64,000 nt of DNA, taken from NCBI GenBank assembly GCA_963932465.1, contig OZ010800.1:95189307-95253306 (forward strand), read 5' to 3'. The position numbers and the translations under genes were made by a program. The notes under the pieces were generated by a model that did not search any database, was not told the DNA's origin, and saw only the letters and a program-made list of their open reading frames with translations. Below, piece after piece: positions 45,812-59,142 of this stretch (the stretch's first letter is position 1; each line of letters starts with the position of its first letter). This stretch comes from Maratus speciosus. Lineage: Eukaryota; Arthropoda; Arachnida; Araneae; Salticidae.

Positions 45812-46020
45812 TTAACACTATAACGTCCAGCTGGTGTTAATTTGACGCCGACCAAATGATTAAATATCGACTCGAACCAGAATTTTTTTTATAAAATAAC
45901 TTAAATATAAACCACAATAATCTATAATAAATAATTAAGTTAATAGTTTAAAATAAAAATTCTGGTGTAAAAATATTTTTAATTAAGGTTCAGTAAAATT
46001 TCCGGACGTTCTAGTGTTAA
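45812..46020. mobile_element. TTAA-flanked MITE (piggyBac-like)
   Basis: The 209-bp element has ends TTAACACTATAACGTCC and the inverse GGACGTTCTAGTGTTAA, with TTAA on both sides. It encodes no protein. Confidence 0.7.
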
Positions 46021-46389
46021 ATAGAAGAATAATAATATAAATTAATTTAAAAGTATAAGAATTTTTTTTTTCTTTTTTCTTTTAGTTTGTATGATATATT
46101 TTAAAGGTGATACCTGTTCAAACTAAGAAATTTCTTTCTCTTGAATTTTGTTATAATAAATGGATTATGTTATCGTATTGTTTCTTATTTTACAAAGCAT
46201 TTACTACTTTATATATAGTGAATACTGCATTAATGACTTCCGTGTATTTTTCTTATTCCAATACAAAGAAGTCGCTACACCCAGGCAAGTCCCCCACTAC
46301 ACCCCGCTAGTCCAGGCAATAGAGACCGTATCTCTACATAGCAAAATTAATTGTAGTTCTGAAAATCAGCTTACTTTATGTTTTTTGGG

Positions 46390-47665
46390 TCGTTGAATCC
46401 GAATTTGTAACTTCTCACCAAAATTTCCCCCCGCAACCTCCCCAAATTTTCGTAAAAAGCCCCCCAAAAAGGGTTTTTATTAAAAAAATCATATTTTATT
46501 GTTTTAGGGAAAAAGTATTTAGCAATTCAGAAAGTAGGCAAAATTTGCAACAAATTAGATATATGACATTGTGACTTAGGATGTAGGGGAAGGGGGGATC
46601 TGCCTCGGAATATTCGCGCGCGGTACTGCGTGAACTAAGTTGCGCAATTCCACTTAACCACTCACACGTTTACATTTACCCTCCCATCTCCCCTCCGAAC
46701 ATTCTCTATAAGGTTTACTTTAAGTCGATTTTTTGGGGTCGCTGAATCCGAATTTTTAACTTCCCCCCGAATCCCCCACCAAAATAGTTGTTGTCAACTT
46801 AAATTTCTTATCGTTTTAGGCAAAAAACATTACAAGATTCAGAAACTAGACAAAATTTGCAACAAATAGGATATATGACATTATGACGTAGGATGAACGG
46901 GGACGGGGAGGGCTGCCTCTGAACATGCACTGAGGCGCTACGTGCACTAAGTTATGAAGTCCAGGCAATAGGGGATTTTACCTGGAAAAATTAATACTAG
47001 TTCTGGATTTCGACTCACTTTATGTTTTTTGGATCGCTGAATCCGAATTTGTAACTTACCACCAAAATTTCACCCGGCAACATCCCCCCCCCCCAAAAAA
47101 AAAAAAAAAAAAAAAATGATTTTTTTGAAAAAATTTGGTTTTTGAGAAAAGCGCGCGGGGAATGTTCCGAGGCAGCCCCCTCTCTCCCCGTTTATCCTAC
47201 GTCATAATTTCATATATCCTATTTGTTGCAAACTTTGTCTAGTTTCTGAATTTCGTAATGCTTTTCTCCTAAAACAATAAGAAGTTTAAGTTAAAAACAA
47301 CTATTGGGGGGGTTCGAGGGGGGATTTTGGGGGTAAGTTAAAAATTCGGATTCAGTGACCCAAAAAACTTAAAGTAAACCTTATAAGGAGAGTTCGGAGA
47401 GGAGATGGGAGGGCGAATGTAAACGTGTGAGTCGTTAAGTGGAATTGCGCAACTTGGTCCAAGCAGCACCGCGCGCATGTTCCGAGGCAGATCCCCCCTT
47501 CCCCTTCATCCTAAGTCATAATGCCAGACATCTAATTTGTTGCCAATTTTGTCTACTTTCTGAATTTCTAGATACTTTTCCCCTAAAACAATAAAAAAAT
47601 TGATTTTTTTAGTAAAAACTTTTTTTGGGGGGATTTTTACCAAAATTTGGGTGGGTTGCCTAAAA
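46390..47665. repeat. 1.27-kb foldback with an extra partial copy
   Basis: The left arm (about 46395-46925) and right arm (about 47150-47660) are inverted. Shared blocks include GCTGAATCCGAATTT, TTTTAGG.AAAAA..TT, CAAAATTTGCAACAAAT, GATATATGACAT and GGAATTGCGCAA. Another partial copy in left-arm orientation starts near 47030. The centre has a C-run followed by an A-run (47083-47116). Arms are about 80-85% alike. No coding capacity is evident. Confidence 0.65.
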
Positions 47666-50600
47666 ATGTATAAAGCTTTTGACAACTCGTGAAAAAGAAA
47701 AGTTCACAGTTAGACAGGATTTGTAATGAATTTTTGCAATACATTTCTCAGCTTTCAAATGTTAATGAGTATTTATAATTCAAAAGCTGTAAACAAGGAG
47801 CATTCATACATGAATTTTTTCAGAGAAAACGCTTAGCTGTACATTTCAAGATGAACAGAAAAATGTAAAATGCAAATTAAAGGCTGGAAAGCATATATTT
47901 TTTCTTTTTGACTTTAACTGCTAAGACTAAAGTTTAAAACAGAGCAAACAAAAGAAAAGCTAAGTTCTGGAAACTGTTACTAAATAAAAGAATAAGAAAA
48001 GTCTTCACAATAGAGTCGATGGTGGTAAGACACGCACGGGGTAAAAACACTCATCGGCTGATATAATATGAACTTTTTTCTATGTTAAACAGCAGTCAAC
48101 AGTTAGGCTTCAATCGTACTTGTTGTGTGTTGATAACATCTAAAGAATGCTGCATTCCCTGCAGAGATATTTGGGTAAATTTCAATTTGTAATTTTTGAT
48201 GTAATTTCTCTATTTAAAAAAAAGTAGTAAATGTTGTCACAACTGCCGTAAACGAATTTTTTTTGTGACCCGACCGGAGATCTTTCTTCTCCCATAATAA
48301 GAAAACTAGGCATACAAAAATATGAAATTTGGTAACAATGTAGAAAAATGTTTGATAAACACGCTGAAGCAGTCAATATTTAAATTGAAGAGTTATTTTG
48401 ATAGATATTAATAGTTAAAGTTTGTCAAAATCGTTCCATTAAAAAAGTTTTATAGGAGCAAAAACCTTACATAGGAATTTATTATTTCTAAGGATATATA
48501 TTACAAACTTGCAGTGTGAAGACTGCATTATATATATTTTTTAATTTGACTAATTTTATGACAGTTTTTGTCAATTTTTTATTCAAGTTTTCAACATTTC
48601 AAGAGAAATTTTTTCATACTTTAGAAAAAGTTTTATTTTCAACTAGCTGTTACCCGTAACGTCGTTCACATAACATAAAAAGAAGAAATGATTTAATTAA
48701 GTATAGCATTTCCCTTCCGATAATTAAAAACATATATAATAAACCAATTATTTATCACATTTTATTGGGGGAAATCTAAATGTATATATTACGCTATCCT
48801 ACATGGCTCAGAAATCGCAATTATTCGTTAATTGTTTAATGGCACCGCCCAAATTAAACGCATCTCATTGGTTATTTAACAGCATTTAATGCATCTCCAT
48901 ATCTATAAGGAGGTTTACCATAGGGGATACTGTTCTTTTGCCAAATGCCGCCAAGTTTGTCGCCAAAAGTGACGACAACTTAGCGCTATCTCTAATATTT
49001 CACCAAATTCCCATAGACTTCCATTGTAACCCAACAGCGTTTACTTCAGAGCCGGCGAACTTTTTCACGTGCGCGTGCCGAAAATTCACAAACAATATCT
49101 ATCAACAATGTAAAGTGCCAAACGTATACAAAAATATTTTGGAAACATATGATGTTTATACGAAACACTGGTTATAAAATCAGTTGCTTTCATGCATTTT
49201 CTGTATACTGGAATCAGCCATTAAATGAATGAATTTTTTATTCGTAAATATGATTCATGTATACGGTATATACTGTAATAAGGTGGGGGGGGGGAATACG
49301 AGTTTTTATTTCATTATTTTTTAACTTGTGTAATGTTGATCCAACATCTCGGTTATAATTTTTCAAATTTACAAAGAATGTATTGATGAGATGTTTGCTG
49401 TCGTACGTTCCATAGAAAATGATATCTAGTTCATATTTTGTTATTTTTACAAATATACATAGCTAAATGGGATCCTATCCCCCTTTTACTGCAGTGACTG
49501 TAAAAAAAAATTCACGTGAAAATTAGTTTTATATATATATATATATATATATATGTGTTGCATTCTAGCAACATTGGATTGGCTTTATCGTTGAAAATGC
49601 CGTACTGGCTGTCACGATAGTAGCTGTGGATCACATACAGCGATAATGGCGTAAAAGAAGTGGTCAGAACAGATAATTCGAAGCTGTTATGTTAGTAGAA
49701 CCAATTGCTGAAATGCAGTTGTCGAGTGAAAACAATGGAATGCATCGTTCCGTGAAGTTTCCCCAGAAGATATTGAAAACAACTCATAATCAACTAAGCA
49801 CTTTATTAGAACATCTTTCAGAAAGTGCAGTTTCCACCAAGATAATTAGCCATCGCTCCGTAGTAGTAATTAGGTTTAAACAAAGTTCCAGATAATGGAA
49901 TAACAGGACGATGACCAGGGGTTGGATGAAAACTGGAAATATGACTCAAATCTGCTGAAACACAGCTAGTATCAACTTTTTGTTCCTCACGTGTAAGGAT
50001 ACAAATATGACGGAGATCGCGCTCTCAACCAATGAATAATTCAGAATGTCACGTGATATAAAGAGTGCCAACAGATTTGAAGGAAAAAAGGATAACATCA
50101 GAAATACGCGGGAAAGTAAAAATGGAAGCTAAAAGAATATTCTCGAAAGAAAAAATCGCGGGAATGGAACATTTAATTTGAGAATACTAAAAGCGTAATA
50201 TTTAAGCGACTAAGACAAGTGAGACATTAAATTAAAGGGAATTTAACAGAGTTAACGATAGAGATTATTTAAGGATAAGGATTTAGTGAAAATAAAGTAG
50301 TAATTTAGAATAAAATAAGGAAATCGCGGAATTAGATGTAATAATGTAACATATATATAGAAAAGAAAAATACCTGTGGAAAACGCTGCATAGCATCAGA
50401 GGAAAAGAAAATTATTATGATGCGTTAATTCATGCAAAAAATAACTGCATTATTTATAGCAGTCTGTCCGTGTGGAACAAAATTTTATTGGTTATAACAG
50501 AAATAAAAAAGGGATTTTATCTGTAAAAAAATTATCATATTTAATTTTTTTCCGAACCATAAAAATTAGCTTACGTGCCATAGGTTCGCCAATCCTGATT

Positions 50601-50684
50601 TACTTGCTTGCAGAAAATCAACAAATTGAGATATTTTAATGCAACAAAAACTAATATTAGCTTAAGGGATTATATTAATTATTT
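47666..50684. other. AT-rich intergenic DNA with microsatellite
   Basis: There is a (TA)n run near 49533-49556 and a G-run near 49286-49294. An ACTAGCTGTTACCCGTAACG segment near 48643 resembles the start of common arthropod non-autonomous repeats but is too short to assign. No gene is supported. Confidence 0.45.
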
Positions 50685-51115
50685 TTAATCCTCTCGCTGC
50701 GTATTTTTTTTAAACCAAATAGGTTCAAAAATTGTCCATTTTTTAATTACATATTTCAATATATAGCTTAGAGTTTTCTATATATAGCTTAGAGTTTAAA
50801 TATCTAAACATTTTTTGTAAAAGAGTTCAAGATCTTAGATGAGATAGGAAATTAGGCGAAATCAGGGCTGTCACTGGAGACTATTTTTATAGTCTCGCAC
50901 CACTATTGTAAGAAAATCAATTTTACAGTATATTTCTCTTCTATATATTGTTAAAGTCTATATGGAATTTTTCGTATTTAAAAAGTGGTCCGAGTTGAAT
51001 TAAAAAATAGTCGCCAGCGGAAAAAATGAATCCCCGAGGAAATCTCGGACTGCGCAAATTTGCTACTTTTACGTTGCCCGAGGAAATCTCGGGTTGCGCA
51101 CAGCGAAAGGGTTAA
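50685..51115. mobile_element. TTAA-flanked MITE (piggyBac-like)
   Basis: The 431-bp element starts TTAATCCTCTCGCTGCG and ends with the inverse CGCACAGCGAAAGGGTTAA. A CCCGAGGAAATCTCGG unit occurs twice near the right end (51032 and 51077) and is itself largely self-complementary. It encodes no protein. Confidence 0.65.
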
Positions 51116-51317
51116 GGGAGTCCATGTAAATTAAATTATTAATAAAAGTAACATACAATGCTTAGCATGCTTTCCCAAACATGAATTTTAAGGGCGACCA
51201 AACTGGTAGCCAAGGGTGGCTAGTATGAGTAATTTAAGATATTTCTTTATTATAGGGTCATTGACATTACTCAGGTTTATACGCTGAACGAGGATGTCTG
51301 TTTATATCATAAAGTAA

Positions 51318-51655
51318 TAAGAAAATGGCACAGATGTCACATACGCACCGGGGTATCTAATTGTCGCCAAAATAGATTATTTTGCTTGACATGGTAACAC
51401 GGCAATTGCTATTTATTTATTAATAAATTGTTTATTTACTTTAATTTTCTTTTAAAATTATATAAATTGCTTTGTTCTATAGTTTTTAATGAAACTTTTT
51501 TTTTATTATTTAGTGTTATTTCCTTTTTTAAGTAATAGAACATAATTAAAAAATATACATGTAACTGGTATTCGAAAACGATGTTTTCGCCAAATTGGCG
51601 TCAAGACAGATCTCGCCAAACCAGGTGTGTATATGGCATCTGTGTCAAGAAAATT
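51318..51655. mobile_element. MITE with about 40-bp inverted repeats
   Basis: The left end reads AAGAAAATGGCACAGATGTC, then ACATACGCACCGGG. The right end is the mirror, with CCAGGTGTGTATATGGCATC, TGTGTCAAGAAAAT. The arms are about 75% alike. Short stretches of GTCGCCAAA and TTTTCGCCAAATTGGCG lie just inside. It is non-coding. Confidence 0.5.
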
Positions 51656-53680
51656 ATCGGATGATAGTTTTTTATAGGTTTTACAGTCATACTTGGCAAA
51701 GTTGGGCTAAAAATTGTCATTTGAATATTATTAAGTTTTTACCGCACAAAAAACAAACCTGTTTACAACAATGTATTTACTTTTGCACCAAATTTCTTTA
51801 TCTAAAAAACGCAAATTGACTACGAACCCGATTACAGAACAACCTTTCTATCTAGTTAATCTTTTACTTTTTAAGAATGAAAATACATATTTCCTGTTAA
51901 ACATTACGTCATTTTCGACATTGATAATTTTACTGTGCATATTATTGACATTTGCTATCCATTTGCTCTTCAAAAGTTTTTTTTTTTTTTTAATTAAAAG
52001 TTAAATCTTTATGTTAACCGTGCGCATACGATAAACCGTAAGATTGATAACAATTTTCTTTACATAATAAGAATTAATACCATAACACAATCTCATTTTA
52101 TTTCAACATCAAAGCATATCCGTGTTATTTTCCATATATGACGTCACATTTGCCTTCTTTTCGCATTTACTCAAAATTCATGCACCTTGTATTATTAAAA
52201 ATACTTGAAACTTTCCGTTTTAGTCTCTCAATTGAAAACTAAATTATTATTCTGGGTTTTTATTTTTTGGCAACGCAAAAAGGAAGCTTGTTGAATTTTA
52301 TCGGAAAAATGTCAATTCATTGTGTATGAAAAATAATGAAATTTTAAATTATTAAGCAAAATATTTGAATAAAATAAATTAAACATAGCCTATGTTCATT
52401 TCCGGGTTGTAATCCATCTATATCCAAAAACACAAAAGCATTAATTCATCCGTTTAGACGTTGAATTCATTCAAACTTTCGGACACACATTGACATTTAT
52501 AATATTATAACGATTGTTGCCAATTTTATAGAAAACGCAAAAAATATATATTTTTTTGTTTAAGTTAAAAATGTATTCACACGTGACTATTAAAAACAAA
52601 AAAACCTTCCGAATTAGAATTAAATGACTACGTATTAAAAGAAGGAAAACCTTGAAAATTACGTCATAAAACATGTATTTTCACGTGAATATTAAAACAG
52701 AAAGAAAAACTTAAAATTATAAATTCTCTAATATGCGTTAAAGGTAGTAAATGAGGGAAATTATATTTAAAATGGCCAAATAATTATATCACCAAACAGT
52801 TTAAATAAAAAAATATATATATTTACACGATATATTTTTTTCATACTTCGAGACGATCTTTTTAACTATTGTTGTCACTAAAAAGAGAAAGAAACATTGG
52901 GGGAAATTACATCAGATTTAAATTGATTCATTTAAAATGTCTTGCTTAAAACAATTTTTTATAGCGTTGTTAAAAAATACCGTACACTGTAAAAAATAGT
53001 TGGAGCGTTTAATATTCTAACAGGAACGTTTAGGATAGCATCGGGTATCTCAGAGCTATTTTCACTCTCTGAAATCATCAGAAACGTTTCTGGATCTGTG
53101 GGTTTAGTTGGAGAGAAACCGGTCTCTTCTGGCGCATTTCAAGAATTTCCCTATGTCTCTCTCTATGTGTCTTATGAAACTCTATGTCAGTTCGTCTGTA
53201 TCAGTATGGCGTTGCAGAGCAATTGTAGCACATGTTCGCTTTTATTTAGAAAAAAACAAACAATATTATAATATTTTTTATATTGTGCGAGTAATTTTTA
53301 TTGTGTTTTAAAATTATACAATAAATGTTAACATAGGACTTTTACGGACTTTTCTAAAGCTTTTGTAAAGCTTTATTATTGAAGACAATACAATCACAAC
53401 TTTGGGTAAGCGTTTTTTTTTTTCCTTTTTTTAATCATCTATAGTATTACTTTTACTTAATATTATTTATTATTACTTACTTCTTTATTAGCTTTCTTTG
53501 TTACAATACACGGAAATAAATTAAAATTCTTTTTATTTTTCAATATATTACACATAGTTTCTGTCTCTATGTGTGCATGTAAATAAGGTAATATAGTTAA
53601 ACTTGATGTTAATACTGAATCCGGTATCGTATTCGCCTTTTCACAATGTGTTCTTAATAAATTATTAAATGCGTTATAAC
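51656..53680. other. AT-rich intergenic DNA
   Basis: A CACTGTAAAAAATA sequence preceded by TA at 52985 resembles the left end of the MITE at 7953, but I found no matching right end. Nothing else is supported. Confidence 0.45.
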
Positions 53681-54884
53681 TTAAGAGCCATTATTTTGAA
53701 AATCAGACAAGTGCGATTGTTGTATTTTTTGTTTTGTATAGTACCCCAAACTTTTTCTTATAGAATATCAAAGTCCACTACCAGGACATGCTAAATAATA
53801 TAAAACTTTACCGGAATATTGCTGCTGTTAGCAGGAATAGTCTGTTAAATATTCAAAAAATTCAAAATAGGCAGCATTTCAATTAGTCTTTTCTCAAAAC
53901 AGCAGCACGGTTCAATAAAACAAAATATATCAAGTAGTAGTTGGAAGTATGTACAAACACATGGAAAAGAAAAAAAAGTGGGGCCTCGTCATATTTAAAA
54001 AAAAAATAACAAAATTTACAAAAATTCACAGTCAAAATATCCCGTTTAAATTTCCCTTTTTTCCATTTAGAACAAGGAAGGGGAAAGAAAAAGGGATAAT
54101 CCATTTTCTCATAGGGAAAAAACATAGCTAGCCGAAAGAGAAACGGGATGTTTCGTTTTCTTATAGGGAAAAAGTATGATAAATGACAGTCTTTTTTGTG
54201 ACTTTTGACATTTTTTTTTAAATAAAAATATGACGAGACCCCACTTTTTTTTTCTTTTTCATGTGTTTGTACATACTTCCAACTACTACGTGATACATTT
54301 TGTTTTATTGAACCGTGATACTGTTTTGAGAAAAGATGAATTGAAATGCTGCCTATTTTGAAATTTTTGAATGTTTAACAGACTATTCCTGCTAACAGCA
54401 GCAATATTCCGGTAAAGTTTTATATTATTTAGCTTGTCCTGGTAGTGGACTTTGATATTCTATAAGAAAAAGTTTGGGGTACTATTGCTTAAATAAGAAA
54501 ATACGTGCGGAAAACGGACAAAAACGTCATTTTCATTGCATTTTGAGGCAACATAACAAGGTAAAATAACAATGCCCCATGGAAACGAATACAGTCTAAT
54601 AAGCAGGTAGCGTTATACTAATATTTCATCACAAAAGAATTTTGGGATGTCGTTGCTTTCCCAAGCTTTAGTACTGCAAACATTCTCGCATTTCACTTTT
54701 CATGAAAAATGACGTTCACAACCTTGAACTTTGACATTTTCTACATGGAAGGGAAAATTTTTTCAAGGCTTCAAAATTGCACATTATTCATTAAATGTGA
54801 TCTACTTCAACATAAAAAAATATCAAGCAAAACAAAAAAATACAACAACCGCACTTGTCTGATTTTCAAAATAATGGCTCTTAA
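53681..54884. repeat. 1.2-kb foldback with an asymmetric 343-bp segment
   Basis: The outer ends are TTAAGAGCCATTATTTTGAA (53681) and TTCAAAATAATGGCTCTTAA (to 54884). The arms continue inward through CCAAACTTTTTCTTATAGAA, TTTACCGGAATATTGCTGCT and GTTGGAAGTATGTACAAACA, with mirror copies in 54230-54485. The right arm contains about 343 bp (54486-54828) with no counterpart in the left. TTAA at both edges could be a target site, but the ends do not match the other TTAA MITEs here. Confidence 0.7.
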
Positions 54885-55928
54885 AAGAAAATTTAGGAAT
54901 TATATTTTTTATCAAACAAGCTGAAGTTTCAGTGACATTTTACTTGTTTATTATTGATTGCTTTTATGTAAAAAAATACTGTATTTCGAGTAAAAATAAA
55001 CAGTAAACTATTCTTTAAATCATAGGACTTATTTTTATAAATCTTTATAGTTAATAAAATTAATTCATTTGTTTCGCTGTTTCCTAAAAGCTTTCAAAAA
55101 TCCGAAATAGCGTTTATATGTCAGTAACAATACAAATATCAATAATTCAATTATATGTATATTTTTTAGTGTAATAATACTTTACCTTTAATTATACATT
55201 TCAGTATATTTTCGTTTATAAATTAAGTTACTATGTATGCATTATAAATGTATCGAATAATGTAATTCTGATAACCTAATTAGTTTTTATATTACCTTTA
55301 TTCTCCTCAAATTTTGATAGAAAATTAAAGGTAATTGTTTCATGTTAATTAACTTGTGCAGTAATCATGTCCAGATATGAAAACTCCCCTCCCCCATCCC
55401 CCTACGAACACTTTTTTTTTCAATGCTTCGAAAATATTATCTATTGCATTTTTTGCCTGATTTTGCAAGACAGAATTGTAAAAAAAAAAAAAAAAAAAAC
55501 TATTGTTATTTAACTCATGCACTTTACAATAAACAAATTTGAAAATCTCTAGATTATTAACCATAAGCTCGTTCTATGAAAATATACTACACAAAATTTC
55601 TTGTTTTAGTTATAAGCCATTTTAAGTTATAAAGATTATGCACTGGAAAGCATAATACTAAATTCAGTCAACATATCTTATTTACATTCACAAATAATAA
55701 TAATCAGATGTTCTGTATTAAAATGTCTGTGTAACAAAGAAAGGATAATTAAGAACTAAAATAATAAATAAAGTTTATGCTATAAATGATTTAAAAGAAA
55801 AAACAACTTTTTGAAAGAATTTATCGTTCCATTTTCAATAATAATAAAGTAAAGGAACCTGTTAATTGATTAATGATAATTAATGTTATCTGTTAATCTG
55901 CTTGGTTAAAAGTTCACTGCAAACGAAA
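54885..55928. other. AT-rich intergenic DNA
   Basis: There is an A-run near 55481-55499. No gene or repeat pair is supported. Confidence 0.5.
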
Positions 55929-56140
55929 ATGTCTGAAATTCAGACACTTAAGTGTTTGAAACGTAGTGTTCAATTTTCAGACGTTTTAAAATGTCTGAAA
56001 AATTTCAGACACTTCTTGCGTCTGAATTTCAGACACTTAAGTGTCTGAAACAGGAGTGTTCGATTTTCGGACGTTTTAAAATGTCTTAAAATGTTCAGAC
56101 ACTTCTTACGTGTGAATTTCAGACATTTCAAATGTCTTAA
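55929..56140. repeat. 89-bp tandem repeat with nested palindromes
   Basis: A CAGACACTTAAGTGT palindrome recurs at 55941 and 56030, and a decayed form (CAGACATTTCAAATGTCT) at 56120. Between them a TTTTCAGACGTTTTAAAATG block repeats at the same spacing. Each unit therefore holds at least two perfect short palindromes built on TCAGAC/GTCTGA. Confidence 0.75.
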
Positions 56141-56245
56141 TTACGGCCATCTTTGTCCCGTTATTTTTCGCCAATATGAAGCCATCTTTGACCACTTTTC
56201 TTTCTAAGCCATATACGCAGCCATGTTTGACCACATTGAATATTT

Positions 56246-56820
56246 TTTTACAAATGGGAATCATTTGTTACCATAAAGCAAAGCTGATTGCAGCGTGGGA
56301 AAACTGGGATATTTCTCTGCCCCCTGATTCTAGGGCACCCCAAATTGTGTATGAAATTTTCATAAAGCTGATATTTTAAATATGTTTTCATCTTGTGATG
56401 ATTACAATCAGTATATTCACCTAAATATGTATTTATGTGATATCATATATGCCCTACAGCGTCAAAAATGTTAATTACTTTTAAAGACAACTTCAAATGA
56501 ATTCTAGGCCAGAGACCTGGTATTTTTTCTCCCCCCATCGGCTTCATATACTGTTACAAAAAAAAATAATCCTATTCGATGTCATCAAATACATATTTGG
56601 ACAAATATATCCTTTTCTTTAACCTAATAATGATCTAAAAGTGCAAAATATTTATTAAAATAAGTATAAGGTCAAAACAAATTTAAAATATCAGCTTTAT
56701 GGAAATTTAATACCAAATTTTGGAGTCCGTAAAGCAAAAGGCCCATAGAAACAGCCCACTTTGTCCACGCTGCAATCAGCTCTGCTTTATGGTAACAAAT
56801 TATTCCCATTTATAAAAATG
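56246..56820. repeat. inverted repeat with about 145-bp arms
   Basis: The arms at 56246-56388 and 56664-56820 share AATGGGAAT.ATTTGTTACC, ATAAAGC..AGCTGATTGCAG, CGTGG and CATAAAGCTGATATTTTAAA in opposite orientation, at about 75-80% identity. The 67-codon frame at 56176-56379 falls in the left arm. Confidence 0.6.
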
Positions 56821-57814
56821 ATTCACCCCTTTCGGAATGAAACCCATCCCTGTTTCGTCGGAAAATTTTCTTCCCATTTAAATTAAATATTTCCAGTGAA
56901 TTAATTTGAACATTTTTTTTTTTTTGCATTTTCATATCTGTGTTAAATAAAATCTAACGCTAGATTCCACAAAATTGGAAGTATATGAGATTCCAAAAAT
57001 TAAAAAAGATTGAGGAAGAAACTCTTACTTTTTTTAATGTCTCTTCGTTTTTATTATTATACTATTTATCATACCAAGAAATACAGAAACATTTGATAAC
57101 CGCATATCGGCGGCTGAGAGGAACAGTAGTTATAGTATTCTGGATGGACAGCATGTCTATTTGACACTTTTTAAACGATAAATAATATAGTAAATATCAC
57201 TGTACAAATTTATTTTCGATAGTCTTAAGTTTTTTTTTTTTAATTTGACAAAATTTACGAAGTTAATTTTAGTAATATGTGAAACTGCTCAAATGATACA
57301 GAAAATCCTTGATATAAAAAATTAACTCATTATCTCTGTCTGTTAAAATTCTCTGGTTAATTTACATTCTGCTGTATTGGGAAATAGGAACAATAAATGA
57401 AATCGTATTTTAAACCTTACTGTGTAAGTAACATTGACTTTTGGGTATGTTGCAGATGTGCAACATGATGTTACTAAGGGTTAACCTTGTAGCATCTCAA
57501 TGCAAGTTTATTTATTATTTTATTTATTTTTGGTCATAAAAACATACTAAATTTAAATGCAACTAACATAACGTGCGTTGAGGTGCTACATTATCAAATA
57601 CAAAACAAAATAATCCTAAAAATCGGATACTCCCCCCCCCCCCCCCTCACCAAAAAAAAAAATAAAATAAAGTAAAAGTCATTCTTTATTGTTATGGGTC
57701 TTTCTTCCTCTCCCCATATTAGATACATAAAAAGTGACTTAAGATTGAAGTCAAAAACATTTTCTTTCTGTTAACATGATGTTAAAAATAACTTACTTCG
57801 CTAGAAATTAAAAA
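56821..57814. other. AT-rich intergenic DNA
   Basis: There is a C-run followed by an A-run at 57631-57665. No gene is supported. Confidence 0.5.
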
Positions 57815-59115
57815 AACAAATGATGATGATATAAAAATATATGTGCAGATCAAACATAATTATAAGAATATTTATATTTTCAAACCTCATTACCTTACCA
57901 AAGTATTAAATATCAGCACATTTTTTTAATAGGATTTTACTCAACTTGATTTTTAAAAATAATTTTTTAGCACAGGTTGGAATAATTACGATGTTTTTTA
58001 GCATAGCTTGGATTAATTACAACGATTTCTATTCCTTGTTTAAAGTATATTTTCAAGATGACTCTGCGGCTTGAAAATTAAATATGTTGTTGAGATGGAA
58101 CACGGAAAATCAAAGCAGATTTTGTACATTTTAAGCAAGCTTTCAGTAGAATTATTCAAAAAAAAAAAAATGAATACTATATAGGTAGGATTTATTTTCC
58201 ATTGGAAAAACTAAAAAATATTTATAAAATATTGAGATATTCCAAATAACTTCACTCTGGTGCTTTCACGATTTCTTTTTATGTTCTACATCATTCATAT
58301 AAAGCAATCACAACATTTATCATATGTAAGTTTAAATTTGATAATATTGAAAAATTTACTTCGAAAACATACTCTGTAAGAGAATTAAATGAAATGATAC
58401 TCTTGTCATTGTTGCAAAAAATGAAAATTAATATGTAAGATTATATTATAAATACAAAGTGTACTGAAAATTGAAAGGAAAGAAAAAAATGATGATAATA
58501 TAAAAATATATGTGTAGATCAAACATAATTATAAGAATATTTATATTTTCAAACCTCATTACCTTCCCAAAATATTAAATATCAGCACATTTTTCAATAG
58601 GATTTTATTCAACTTTATTTTTTTAAATAATTATTTAGCACAGCTTGGAATAAATCATATATAAGTTTAAATTTGATAATATTGAAACATTTACTTCGAA
58701 AATATACTCTGTAAGAGAATTAAATGAAATGATATACTCTTGTCATTGTTGCAAAAAATGAAAATTATTATGTAAAATTATATCATAAATACAAAATGTA
58801 CTGAAAATTGAAAGGAAAGAAAAAAATGATGATAATATAAAAATATATGTGTAGATCAAACATAATTATAAGAATATTTATATTTTCAAACATCATTGCC
58901 TTTCCAAAATATTAAATATCAGCACATTTTTCAATAGGATTTTATTCAACTTTACTTTTTAAAATAATTTTTTAGCACAGCTTGGAATAAATCATATATA
59001 AATTTAAATTTGATAATATTGAAACATTTACTTCGAAAATATACTCTATAGGAGAATGAAATGAAATGATACTCTTGTCATTGTTACAAAAAATGAAAAT
59101 TATTATGTAAAATTA
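57815..59115. repeat. tandem repeat of 337 bp, three copies, one with extra segment
   Basis: The ATGATGATRATATAAAAATA anchor lies at 57820, 58489 and 58826. Copies two and three are separated by exactly 337 bp and are over 90% alike. Copy one carries about 320 bp (about 57990-58320) absent from the others, joined at TTGGAATAA. Which state is ancestral is not visible. It is non-coding. Confidence 0.75.
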
Positions 59116-59142
59116 AGTATAATATAAAGTATTGAAAATTGA

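Noticed and set aside
52985..53110. second CACTGTAAAAAAT MITE
   Set aside because: Only a left end (after TA) is visible; no inverted partner end was found.
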